From Kiritimatiellia bacterium (GTDB lineage: Bacteria; Verrucomicrobiota; Kiritimatiellia; SLAD01): a DNA stretch of 5,639 bases. Position 1 is the stretch's first letter. Every line of letters begins with the position of its first letter. The position numbers were made by a program, and so were the translations under genes. Location: positions 1 through 5,639 of the forward strand of contig SLCI01000105.1 of the NCBI GenBank assembly GCA_007125875.1, read 5' to 3'. Positions 1 to 5,639 of this stretch are shown piece after piece. The notes beneath the pieces are model-generated. The model worked only from the letters and a program-made list of their open reading frames with translations. It had not been told where the DNA came from and made no database searches.

Positions 1-4
1 AAGC

Positions 5-42
5 ATTCTGGAGGGACGTGCTCCGTCACGTCCTCGGAGAAT
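5..42. repeat. Strong imperfect stem-loop at the left edge
   Basis: The pairing can be read directly. GAGG (11-14) pairs with CCTC (32-35), base G15 is bulged, ACGTG (16-20) pairs with CACGT (27-31), and the loop is CTCCGT. After a small internal loop, ATTCT (5-9) pairs with AGAAT (38-42). No T run follows on the plus strand, so it is not an obvious terminator there; the minus-strand side is cut by the window edge. It resembles the GC-rich palindromic intergenic repeats that I recall from PVC genomes, but only one copy is present here, so the repeat assignment is an inference. Confidence 0.5.
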
Positions 43-70
43 AGACCGAAAAAGGTTTAGAAACTGGTAT

Positions 71-149
71 GACCTGCATTTTGGCGGAGTTCGGTGAACG
101 TCGGCCAAGCGCAAGAAAGAGACCTCTCGACTCCGCTCGAGGTGACACT
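71..149 (-). repeat. 79-bp interspersed repeat, copy A (pair of 5561-5639)
   Basis: Aligned without gaps to 5561-5639, this copy differs at about 7 of 79 positions and has the same orientation. The right third forms a hairpin: ACCTC (122-126) pairs with GAGGT (139-143) around a 12-base loop. On the minus strand that loop is GAGCGGAGTCGA, one base from the core found in other copies. The left two thirds is an arm shared only with the 5561-5639 copy. It lies 48 bases beyond the lnt stop. On the lnt-sense strand the hairpin is followed by a T-rich stretch, so it might also help end the secA-lnt transcript; that role is inference. Confidence 0.8.
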
Positions 150-196
150 GCTGCGGGTACCGTGTCGTTGATCTGTTAGACAGCTTTTCTCTGCGG

Positions 197-1792
197 TCAG
201 CTCGAAGGATTCACGGCCACGTCCTTCATCCGCCGCCCTGCCCAGGCAACCAGGCCAAAGACCATGATCCCGAGCCAAGCAAACCAATCGCCGTATCGGG
301 TATAAATCGTCAGGGGCATATCGGCGGGAGGCACATGGCTGCGCGCGATCGTGAAACCCTCCACAAAGGTGAAACCCGTTTCATCCGCGATCATCTCATT
401 GATGCGACCAAATCGATTGATACCAACCGACACGCCCGTATTGGCGGACCGGACAATTGGGACGCGATTCTCGGCCGCCCGCGCAACGGAGTGGATCATA
501 TGTTGCCGCGCCGCAATGGATTCCCGGAACCACCCGTTATTGGTTTGATTCACCAGCAAGCGCGCGCCGCCTTGTACTGCTCGACGACTCAGCGTCGCGA
601 CGGTGTCTTCAAAGCAGATCAGCACAGCGAAGGTCTCCGTACGATCCGGCACCGTCATGACGGTGCTTTCTGAGCCGGCATCGAAACTCGCCTCAATCGG
701 AGTCATCGCCTGCAAAAAGGGCAGGAAGCGACCGAGTGGCACATATTCGCCGAACATCACTAAGTGCTGCTTGTCGTAGGCATCCACGAGATGGCCATCG
801 CGATCGAACAAGAGCGAGCTGTTATAATATCGCGGTATGCCCTCATCCACCCACTCGATATCCATGCTGCCTACCAACAAGGGCGCACCGTCACGCGCCA
901 ACTGACGCACCAGCTCATAGCTGCGCGCACTTTCGCGCACGTAATCGGGCACGGCGGTCTCCGGCCAGATCACCCAATCCGGCTGACCTGCTCGCAGCGC
1001 CATGGTGGTTAGTCGCTCCAGTTGAGCATAAATATGATCCACAAATTCAGGCGTCCACTTCTGGTATTGCGGGATGTTCGGCTGAATCAATGCCGTGCGC
1101 AGTTCGGTGCCGCCCTCCGGTAACGGCTGTCTGATTTGTCGGCCACCCCACACGATCGTGACGGCCAACACCAGCAACCCCAGCATCAGCTCGGGATTCC
1201 AGGAGCGACCGCCGCGCAAGCCGTCGCGGACGTAACGTTGGATGGTGAGAAATACCACGGCATTGACCACCATGATCAGCGCCGAGACGCCATAAATCCC
1301 TGTCACCGAGGATACCTGCAACACCGATAAGCGCTCAAATTGACTCAGTCCCAACGGATTCCATGCAAAGCCGGTAAATAGGACCGATCGCAAATATTCC
1401 GGCCCCACCCAAATCAGTGGCAACGTGAAAAGAATGCCAACGCGCGACAGCACCTTGTCTTCCGGCATGATCTGGAAAAGCAGTCTGACGCCCACGGCGA
1501 ACAGGCCAATATAGAGCGCACAGTAAAAGGATAACAACACCCAGCCGAGCCAGGTCACTTCCGTTAACCAGAATATCGAGCCCAGCCAAAAGACGGCACC
1601 GGCAATCGTGCCATAACGGAAAGCCGTAACCAGTGGGACTCGCCGGACCACCCAGATCAGCGGGACCCAGGCAATCCATGCCGTATCCGACCATTCGAGG
1701 GGCGGGAACGCAGCAAAGGACATCGCGCCGCTTGCCATGGCAGCAAGAACAGCCACGACATCACGGTAATCTATTGAGTGGCCCCGCAACAT
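197..1792 (-). CDS. lnt: Apolipoprotein N-acyltransferase
   Basis: Lnt transfers an acyl chain from a phospholipid to the amino group of the lipid-modified N-terminal cysteine of apolipoproteins. It is the last step of lipoprotein maturation, done in the inner membrane with the active site facing the periplasm. The product is 531 aa from this start, close to E. coli Lnt (512 aa). About seven hydrophobic segments fill the first 220 residues. A carbon-nitrogen hydrolase domain follows at about 230-487, then a last membrane segment near 500-518. The expected catalytic triad is present: Glu278 in WPETA, Lys341 in YDKQH and Cys393 in ICFEDT; FGEYVPL (Glu349) is also intact. The motif usually written NDxWF reads NNGWF here. 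An alternative ATG at 1819 adds nine polar residues. I prefer 1792 because it shortens the overlap with secA and places the start just before the first membrane segment. Neither start has a clear Shine-Dalgarno sequence. The gene overlaps the secA end by 22 bases, so translational coupling is likely. Confidence 0.95.
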   Translation of the reverse strand: MLRGHSIDYRDVVAVLAAMASGAMSFAAFPPLEWSDTAWIAWVPLIWVVRRVPLVTAFRYGTIAGAVFWLGSIFWLTEVTWLGWVLLSFYCALYIGLFAVGVRLLFQIMPEDKVLSRVGILFTLPLIWVGPEYLRSVLFTGFAWNPLGLSQFERLSVLQVSSVTGIYGVSALIMVVNAVVFLTIQRYVRDGLRGGRSWNPELMLGLLVLAVTIVWGGRQIRQPLPEGGTELRTALIQPNIPQYQKWTPEFVDHIYAQLERLTTMALRAGQPDWVIWPETAVPDYVRESARSYELVRQLARDGAPLLVGSMDIEWVDEGIPRYYNSSLLFDRDGHLVDAYDKQHLVMFGEYVPLGRFLPFLQAMTPIEASFDAGSESTVMTVPDRTETFAVLICFEDTVATLSRRAVQGGARLLVNQTNNGWFRESIAARQHMIHSVARAAENRVPIVRSANTGVSVGINRFGRINEMIADETGFTFVEGFTIARSHVPPADMPLTIYTRYGDWFAWLGIMVFGLVAWAGRRMKDVAVNPSS

Positions 1793-4700
1793 TTCTTGAA
1801 CTTCTTGCCACTTCCGCATGGACAGGGATCATTACGGCCGACCTTTGGTTCGTCCCGTCGTACCGGTGCAACCGGTGACTTAACCGCGTTATCAAAGGCC
1901 TGCCCTGCCGCGGCATTCGAACCTGTCGCCGAAACAGCCGCCTGTCCCCTAGCCTCTCCCAAAGCCGAGGCCTCGCGATGCACCGCCTGACGCGGCAATG
2001 AAGCCAAAAATGTTTCGAACGCGTTCATGGAGGTGGCGAATCGGAACATACGACTGGCCACATCCATCTTGATGCGATCCATGAGCTGGGCGAACAGGTC
2101 GTACGCCTCGCGCTTGTACTCCACCAAAGGATCACGTTGCCCGTAGGCGCGCAACCCGACGCCTTGCCGCAAGGCATCCATACCGCGCAGATATTCCTGC
2201 CAATGCTGATCCACGGCCTGCGTAATAATCATGCGCTCCAAGGAAACCAACGCCTCCTGATTCTCTGTGGATGCCTTTACTTCGTAGGCCGCCTTCACCT
2301 TCTCGGTCAGGAATTCGGCAATCGCATCCGCATCCCGACCGGCGTCCAGCAAGTCTTCGGACTTCACGCCTACCGGAAACGTCGTATTCGCCCAATGGAC
2401 GAACTCAGCCAAGGCCTCCTCGGGCTCCGGACTGCTCATGGCGGCTTCCGCTTCCATCGCTTTGGCCTGAATAACCTCTTCGCAGATGTCGTACAGCTCT
2501 TGCCGCGGATCTTCCGAACGCAGCACATCGCTACGGAATCCGTAGATGATTTCGCGCTGCGTGTTCATGACATCGTCGTATTCCAGCGTGCGCTTACGAA
2601 TCGAGAAGTTTTGCTGTTCCACTCGTCGCTGCGCGCGTTCGATGGAACGATTCAACCAGGGATGCTCGAGCACTTCGCCCTCTTCGATCCCGAGCTTCTC
2701 CATGATGCCGGAAATACGATCGGATCCGAACAAGCGCATCAGGTCGTCTTCCAGCGAAACATAGAATCGCGACGAGCCCGGATCGCCCTGACGAGCGCAA
2801 CGACCGCGCAACTGACGGTCGATCCGGCGCGATTCGTGTCGCTCGGTACCAATCACGTGCAGTCCGCACGGCTTCTCATCGAGGATATCGCGCAGCGTGC
2901 GCCCATCGAGTTTGTCTTCCAGCGCGACGGACGACGTAATCACATCGCGCTCCAAGTAAACAACGCCCTGGCCCAGCTTGATGTCCGTACCGCGACCCGC
3001 CATATTCGTGGCGATGGTGACCGCCCCTTGCTGACCGGCGCGCATCACAATCTCCGCCTCGCGTTCGTGATTCTTCGCGTTCAGCACGTTGTGCGGAATA
3101 TTGGCCTTTCGCAGCATGCGACTGATCAACTCCGACGTTTCGACTGAAATGGTACCGACCAGCACCGGCTGCCCGCGCTGATTACACTCGCTGATTTCTT
3201 CAATCACGGCGTTATATTTTTCGCGCAGGGTCTTAAAGATTTGATCGTTATTATCCATCCGGCGGACCGGCCGATTCGTCGGGATCACCACCACATCCAG
3301 CTTGTAGATCTGGTGAAATTCGTCGGCTTCCGTTTCCGCCGTACCGGTCATACCGGCGAGCTTGTCATACATACGGAAGTAGTTCTGAATCGTGATCGTC
3401 GCCAGGGTTTGCGTTTCGCGCTCGATCTTGACCCCTTCTTTGGCTTCCACCGCTTGGTGCAAGCCATCGCTCCAACGCCGTCCCGGCATCAAGCGTCCGG
3501 TATTTTCATCCACGATGATCACTTGGTTCTCTTGCACCACGTATTCGACATCGCGCTCGTAAACGCAATAGGCGCGAATCAACTGATCGATGGCATGAAT
3601 TTGCTCACTCTTTTCGGTGAAATGTTGTTGCAGTTCCTGGCGTTTCGCCACTTTCTCATCGGCGGAAAGGCTTTCGTTGCCATCCAGCTCAGCTAAGGCG
3701 GAGACCAGATCCGGCACCACAAAGGCGTCGGGATCGTTCGGGCTCAAGGCGTTGCTGCCCTTATCGGTCAAGCTGGCGTCGTGCCCCTTCTCATCGATCA
3801 CAAAATACAACTCTTCGCGCAGTTCGCGGGCCAGCTCCTTGCGCATATCGGTCATCATGGTGGAATCGATCTGTTCCGATAAGCGGCGCTTGGCGGGATC
3901 TTCCAGCAGCTCCAGCAACATCTTGTTGCGCGGCATACCTTGATTGACCTGATACAGGCGAAGCTGCGCCTCCTCGGTCTCGCCTTTTTCCAACAACTCC
4001 TTCGCTTCGCGAATGAATTTGTTACAGAGGTCACGCTGCTGCCGAACCAAACGCTCCACGCGCGGCTTGTATTCATTATATTGCTGCGGCGTATGCGGAG
4101 CGGGTCCCGAAATAATCAACGGGGTACGGGCTTCATCGATCAAAATACTGTCGATTTCGTCGACCACGGCATAATGATGCTCACGCTGCACCATATCCGA
4201 AGGACGCATCGCCATGTTGTCGCGCAAGTAATCGAAACCGAATTCCGCATTCGTCCCGTAGGTGATGTCTTTGTTGTACTCTTCGCGGCGAACATCGGGG
4301 CGCATGGAGTTTTGAATACAACCCACCGTCAGGCCTAAATACGTATAAACGGTCCCCATCCACTCGGAATCGCGCCGGGCCAGATAATCGTTCACCGTCA
4401 CCACGTGGACACCCTTACCCGAGAGCGCGTTCAAGTAGACCGGCAACGTAGCCACCAACGTCTTACCTTCGCCCGTGGCCATTTCCGCGATTTTGCCTTC
4501 GTGCAATACAATGCCGCCGATCAACTGTGTATCAAAGGGCACCATATCCCACGTCATCTGATTCCCGCTCACCTCGATGGTCTGGCCGACCAAGCGGCGA
4601 CAGGCGTTTTTCACCACCGCAAACGCCTCAACCAGCAGGTCATCGACCGTTTCGCCGGCCTCAATTCGCTGCTTAAACTCCGCGGTCTTCGCTTTCAACT

Positions 4701-4821
4701 CATCATCGGAAATGGACTGCAGTTGCTCTTCCACCGCGTTGATTTGATCCACGCGCGGATGAATCTTCTTCAGATCCCGCTGATTCTTCGTTCCGATAAT
4801 CTTCTTTAAAATCCACTGCAT
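1771..4821 (-). CDS. secA: Preprotein translocase ATPase SecA
   Basis: SecA is the cytosolic motor that binds SecYEG and uses ATP to push unfolded preproteins across the inner membrane. From this start it has 1016 aa, longer than E. coli SecA (901). Walker A MATGEGKT is at 114-121, TNAEFGFDYLRDN at 190-202, Walker B DEID at 221-224, GMTGTAETEA at 490-499 and NMAGRGTDI at 606-614. Helicase motif VI, QLRGRCARQGD, is at 670-680. The scaffold/wing segment IRKRTLEYDDVMN is near 741-753. The zinc-binding tail has Cys1000, Cys1002, Cys1011 and Cys1012 in the CxCx8CC pattern. A charged helical insert of roughly 60 residues or more lies within about 246-340, after SGPA and before the DEKG strand, and accounts for much of the extra length. 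The frame stays open to an ATG at 4950, but MQWILKKIIGTKN matches the usual SecA N-terminus, so I start at 4821. A GGTG lies a few bases upstream as a weak ribosome site. All catalytic motifs are intact. Confidence 0.97.
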   Translation of the reverse strand: MQWILKKIIGTKNQRDLKKIHPRVDQINAVEEQLQSISDDELKAKTAEFKQRIEAGETVDDLLVEAFAVVKNACRRLVGQTIEVSGNQMTWDMVPFDTQLIGGIVLHEGKIAEMATGEGKTLVATLPVYLNALSGKGVHVVTVNDYLARRDSEWMGTVYTYLGLTVGCIQNSMRPDVRREEYNKDITYGTNAEFGFDYLRDNMAMRPSDMVQREHHYAVVDEIDSILIDEARTPLIISGPAPHTPQQYNEYKPRVERLVRQQRDLCNKFIREAKELLEKGETEEAQLRLYQVNQGMPRNKMLLELLEDPAKRRLSEQIDSTMMTDMRKELARELREELYFVIDEKGHDASLTDKGSNALSPNDPDAFVVPDLVSALAELDGNESLSADEKVAKRQELQQHFTEKSEQIHAIDQLIRAYCVYERDVEYVVQENQVIIVDENTGRLMPGRRWSDGLHQAVEAKEGVKIERETQTLATITIQNYFRMYDKLAGMTGTAETEADEFHQIYKLDVVVIPTNRPVRRMDNNDQIFKTLREKYNAVIEEISECNQRGQPVLVGTISVETSELISRMLRKANIPHNVLNAKNHEREAEIVMRAGQQGAVTIATNMAGRGTDIKLGQGVVYLERDVITSSVALEDKLDGRTLRDILDEKPCGLHVIGTERHESRRIDRQLRGRCARQGDPGSSRFYVSLEDDLMRLFGSDRISGIMEKLGIEEGEVLEHPWLNRSIERAQRRVEQQNFSIRKRTLEYDDVMNTQREIIYGFRSDVLRSEDPRQELYDICEEVIQAKAMEAEAAMSSPEPEEALAEFVHWANTTFPVGVKSEDLLDAGRDADAIAEFLTEKVKAAYEVKASTENQEALVSLERMIITQAVDQHWQEYLRGMDALRQGVGLRAYGQRDPLVEYKREAYDLFAQLMDRIKMDVASRMFRFATSMNAFETFLASLPRQAVHREASALGEARGQAAVSATGSNAAAGQAFDNAVKSPVAPVRRDEPKVGRNDPCPCGSGKKFKKCCGATQ

Positions 4822-4871
4822 ATACACACCAGTTTTCGTCTGATATTCCTTGGGAAAACAGCCATACGCTA

Positions 4872-4911
4872 CGGGAACCGCCCTGACATTGCAAGGCTGA
4901 TACGGTTCCCG
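4872..4911 (-). promoter_or_regulatory. Inverted repeat in the secA leader
   Basis: CGGGAACCG (4872-4880) and CGGTTCCCG (4903-4911) are a perfect 9-bp inverted repeat with a 22-base loop. The structure ends 50 bases before the chosen secA ATG, so if transcription starts further upstream it would fold in the secA 5' leader. No long U run follows it toward secA, so it is not a standard attenuator terminator. It could be a leader structure, a regulator site or a stray palindromic repeat. The pairing is seen; any function is inference. Confidence 0.45.
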
Positions 4912-4997
4912 CCACCCCCCGCTCGGATACCTTTCCAGAAACCACTTCAAACGCGCACGGCCGCCCGCAACTCATGACCATGGTGTTCCCCGCATGC

Positions 4998-5042
4998 CGC
5001 CTTCGCAAGGCGTCCGCCTGCGGGTCGCCGACTTCACCCGCA
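4998..5042. repeat. Two adjacent stem-loops upstream of secA
   Basis: CGCCTT (4998-5003) pairs with AAGGCG (5007-5012) around a 3-base loop. Six bases on, TGCGGGT (5019-5025) pairs perfectly with ACCCGCA (5036-5042) around a 10-base loop. Neither is followed by a T run on either strand. They lie about 180-220 bases upstream of secA. They may be part of a degenerate mobile or palindromic element, or a structured part of a long secA leader. I do not recognise them. Confidence 0.4.
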
Positions 5043-5095
5043 AACTATGCATTGTCTCAACGCTGGGGAAACGGAACACGCGCCACAAAACCACC

Positions 5096-5113
5096 TATAG
5101 CTTATACGCTATA
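5096..5113. promoter_or_regulatory. Operator-like imperfect palindrome 1
   Basis: TATAGCTTATACGCTATA is an 18-bp palindrome with one mismatched pair. It sits in an AT-rich patch unlike its GC-rich surroundings and shares ATAGCTTATA with the second palindrome at 5137-5154. On the plus strand a TATACT (5110-5115), one base from TATAAT, overlaps its right end, but I find no good -35 and no gene downstream on that strand. Symmetry of this size is typical of sites for dimeric helix-turn-helix repressors; which protein would bind is unknown. Confidence 0.45.
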
Positions 5114-5136
5114 CTCATCATTACGCAGAAAATCAT

Positions 5137-5154
5137 AATAGCTTATAAGCTATT
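5137..5154. promoter_or_regulatory. Operator-like perfect palindrome 2
   Basis: AATAGCTTATAAGCTATT is a perfect 18-bp palindrome. Its centre is 41 bp from the centre of palindrome 1, close to four helical turns, which would place two bound dimers on the same face of the DNA. A TATTAT on the minus strand overlaps its left end and could be a -10 for secA-direction transcription, but it has no clear -35. No regulator or toxin-antitoxin gene lies beside it within the window. Confidence 0.5.
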
Positions 5155-5182
5155 GCCGGTTTCACCACAACCGATTTGGAGT

Positions 5183-5199
5183 GCGCCGCTCTGCGGCGC
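5183..5199. repeat. Perfect 7-bp GC-rich hairpin
   Basis: GCGCCGC (5183-5189) pairs perfectly with GCGGCGC (5193-5199) around the loop TCT. Only three Ts follow on the plus strand, so it would be a weak terminator for plus transcription, and no plus-strand gene precedes it. The wider context (TTTGGAGTGC before, GCTTTGGA after) resembles an intergenic palindromic repeat that I associate with Verrucomicrobia-like genomes. That link is recollection, not a search result. Confidence 0.5.
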
Positions 5200-5262
5200 T
5201 TTGGACAAGCCCCCGTTTGTCTCACCAACCGCCCCTCGCCTTTACCCATCACGCAATGCTGA

Positions 5263-5338
5263 TACTTGTCATCCCGAGCAAGCCTGCCCTGAGCGAAGTC
5301 GAATGGGTCGAGGGATCTCATGCACTACCAGCAGCCCT
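5263..5338 (+). repeat. Interspersed palindromic repeat, copy C (nested form)
   Basis: It shares its first 17 bases (5263-5279) and last 31 bases (5308-5338) with copy D at 5479-5530, but has extra bases between them. The outer stem is ATCCC (5271-5275) with GGGAT (5312-5316). Inside lies a second complete core, GAGCGAAGTCGA (5291-5302), closed by CCC (5287-5289) and GGG (5305-5307). So this copy looks like one hairpin inserted within another. Translations of it give the spurious peptides CHPEQACPERSR and FDFAQGR seen across many bacterial genomes. Confidence 0.8.
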
Positions 5339-5390
5339 TGCCGGTAAGACATGCGTCGACAATGCGGGCTGGCGGCTGCGGGTGGGGACG

Positions 5391-5417
5391 GAGATGTCTC
5401 GGCAAGCTCGACATGAC
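5391..5417 (-). repeat. Interspersed palindromic repeat, short copy E
   Basis: A short, diverged and inverted member. ATGTC (5394-5398) pairs with GACAT (5410-5414). On the minus strand the inside reads GAGCTTGCCGA, keeping the GAGC start and CGA end of the core in the other copies. The GAGAT before the stem and TGAC after it match the reverse complement of copy D. Its stem differs at two of five pairs from copy D, but pairing is kept. Confidence 0.6.
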
Positions 5418-5478
5418 CCGGTGGCGGGCGGTTGTTTAGTGATATCGGCTCGCTGGTGAGAGAACGGCTTCTGAGAAG

Positions 5479-5530
5479 TACTTGTCATCCCGAGCGAAGT
5501 CGAGGGATCTCATGCACTACCAGCAGCCCT
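5479..5530 (+). repeat. Interspersed palindromic repeat, copy D (simple form)
   Basis: The compact version of copy C: ATCCC (5487-5491) pairs with GGGAT (5504-5508) around GAGCGAAGTCGA (5492-5503). A right arm follows (CTCATGCACTACCAGCAGCC and on to 5530) that is identical to the right arm of copy C. The shared arm shows the repeat unit is longer than the hairpin and that C and D are recent relatives. Confidence 0.8.
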
Positions 5531-5560
5531 CAGCCACCTGCGCAAGCACGGATAACGCCT

Positions 5561-5639
5561 GACCTACATTTTGGCGGGGTTCGGTTAACGTCGGCCAAGC
5601 GCAAAAACGAGACCTCTCGACTTCGCTCGAGGTGACACC
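5561..5639 (-). repeat. 79-bp interspersed repeat, copy B (at window end)
   Basis: Direct partner of copy A (71-149), about 91% identical by hand alignment with no gaps, 5,490 bp away. The hairpin is ACCTC (5612-5616) with GAGGT (5629-5633) around TCGACTTCGCTC, which is the exact reverse complement of the copy D core. On the minus strand the hairpin is followed after a few bases by TTTTT, so it could act as a weak terminator in that direction. The repeat runs to the final base, so its true right end is not visible. Confidence 0.8.

Larger units (their letters stand above)
1..196. other. Gene-free region downstream of lnt
   Basis: No reading frame here looks like a real protein. The short frames that cross it translate repeat DNA. 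It contains the edge stem-loop at 5-42 and the 79-bp repeat copy at 71-149. Because lnt runs right to left and stops at 197, this is where its transcript should end. I see no classic GC stem with a long U run. The best candidate is the repeat hairpin at 122-143, followed on the minus strand by a pyrimidine-rich stretch with several Ts. Confidence 0.7.
4822..5639. other. Gene-free, repeat-rich region upstream of secA
   Basis: About 0.8 kb without a protein I can support on either strand. Short frames exist, but those at the right end translate palindromic repeats (the HPERSRG and DFAQGR types of spurious peptide) and none resembles a known family. The region should hold the secA promoter on the minus strand, but I see no convincing -35/-10 pair. 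It contains, in order, a leader inverted repeat (4872-4911), two stem-loops (4998-5042), two operator-like palindromes (5096-5154), a GC hairpin (5183-5199) and four interspersed repeat copies (5263-5639). Confidence 0.7.

Noticed and set aside
2137..3147. Long plus-strand open frame of 336 codons inside secA
   Set aside because: It is antisense to a fully intact secA, and its translation resembles no family. It is explained by the codon bias of the real gene on the other strand.
4822..4950. Possible SecM-like arrest motif (NVRAVP) upstream of secA
   Set aside because: It only loosely resembles the RAGP/RAPP type of motif, is in frame with secA with no stop between, and has no export signal.
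4703..5008. Minus-strand frame of 101 codons overlapping the secA start
   Set aside because: It overlaps the conserved SecA N-terminus in another frame and matches no family I know. It does not look like a secretion monitor, as there is no signal peptide or membrane segment.
4974..5136. Short plus-strand frame ending just before palindrome 2, as a possible toxin or antitoxin
   Set aside because: Its translation has no helix-turn-helix or RelE/ParE-like features and passes through two stem-loops and palindrome 1.
4994..5459. Plus-strand frames over the repeat region
   Set aside because: Their translations run through palindromic repeats and hairpins and contain the well-known spurious peptides HPERSRG and ALSEVEWVEG. 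There is no domain and no ribosome site.
5263..5639. CRISPR-like array
   Set aside because: Copies differ in length, orientation and arms, with irregular spacing and no uniform spacers. They are interspersed palindromic repeats.
71..5639. Composite transposon with the 79-bp repeats as ends
   Set aside because: No transposase, no target-site duplication visible, and the cargo is two housekeeping genes. The repeats are direct rather than terminal inverted.

Overview
The window carries two essential cell-envelope genes on the minus strand, secA followed by lnt. They are flanked on both sides by gene-free DNA full of small palindromic repeats. The sequence looks bacterial, moderately GC-rich by eye, and chromosomal. 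SecA plus Lnt points to a diderm that secretes through Sec and makes triacylated lipoproteins. Several SecA traits recall the PVC superphylum (Verrucomicrobiota / Kiritimatiellota / Lentisphaerota-like): the large insert in the preprotein-binding region, the GRCARQGD form of helicase motif VI, and the IRKRTLEYDDVMN wording of the scaffold region. This placement is from memory of the families, not a search, and I hold it at about 0.5.

Layout from left to right. Bases 1-196 hold no gene. They contain a strong stem-loop at the edge (5-42) and the first copy (71-149) of a 79-bp repeat. Bases 197-1792 are lnt (apolipoprotein N-acyltransferase). Its start codon lies inside the last codons of secA (1771-4821, preprotein translocase ATPase), so the two are almost certainly one secA-lnt transcript running right to left. 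Bases 4822-5639, about 0.8 kb upstream of secA, contain no convincing gene. They hold a leader hairpin just before secA, two adjacent stem-loops, an AT-rich patch with two operator-like palindromes, a GC-rich perfect hairpin, and four copies of a palindromic interspersed element. The last copy is the second half of the 79-bp direct-repeat pair and ends on the final base of the window.

The two genes act in one pathway. SecA drives preproteins, including prolipoproteins, through SecYEG. Lnt then adds the third acyl chain to lipoproteins at the periplasmic face of the inner membrane.

The most interesting structure is outside the genes. Five copies of an interspersed element share a conserved loop core, while the 5-bp stem around it changes in a compensatory way (ACCTC/GAGGT, ATCCC/GGGAT, ATGTC/GACAT). 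One copy has a second hairpin nested inside the first. Two 18-bp palindromes spaced 41 bp centre to centre look like orphan operators, since no regulator gene lies beside them. I found no new multi-gene system, CRISPR array, RNA gene or transposase.
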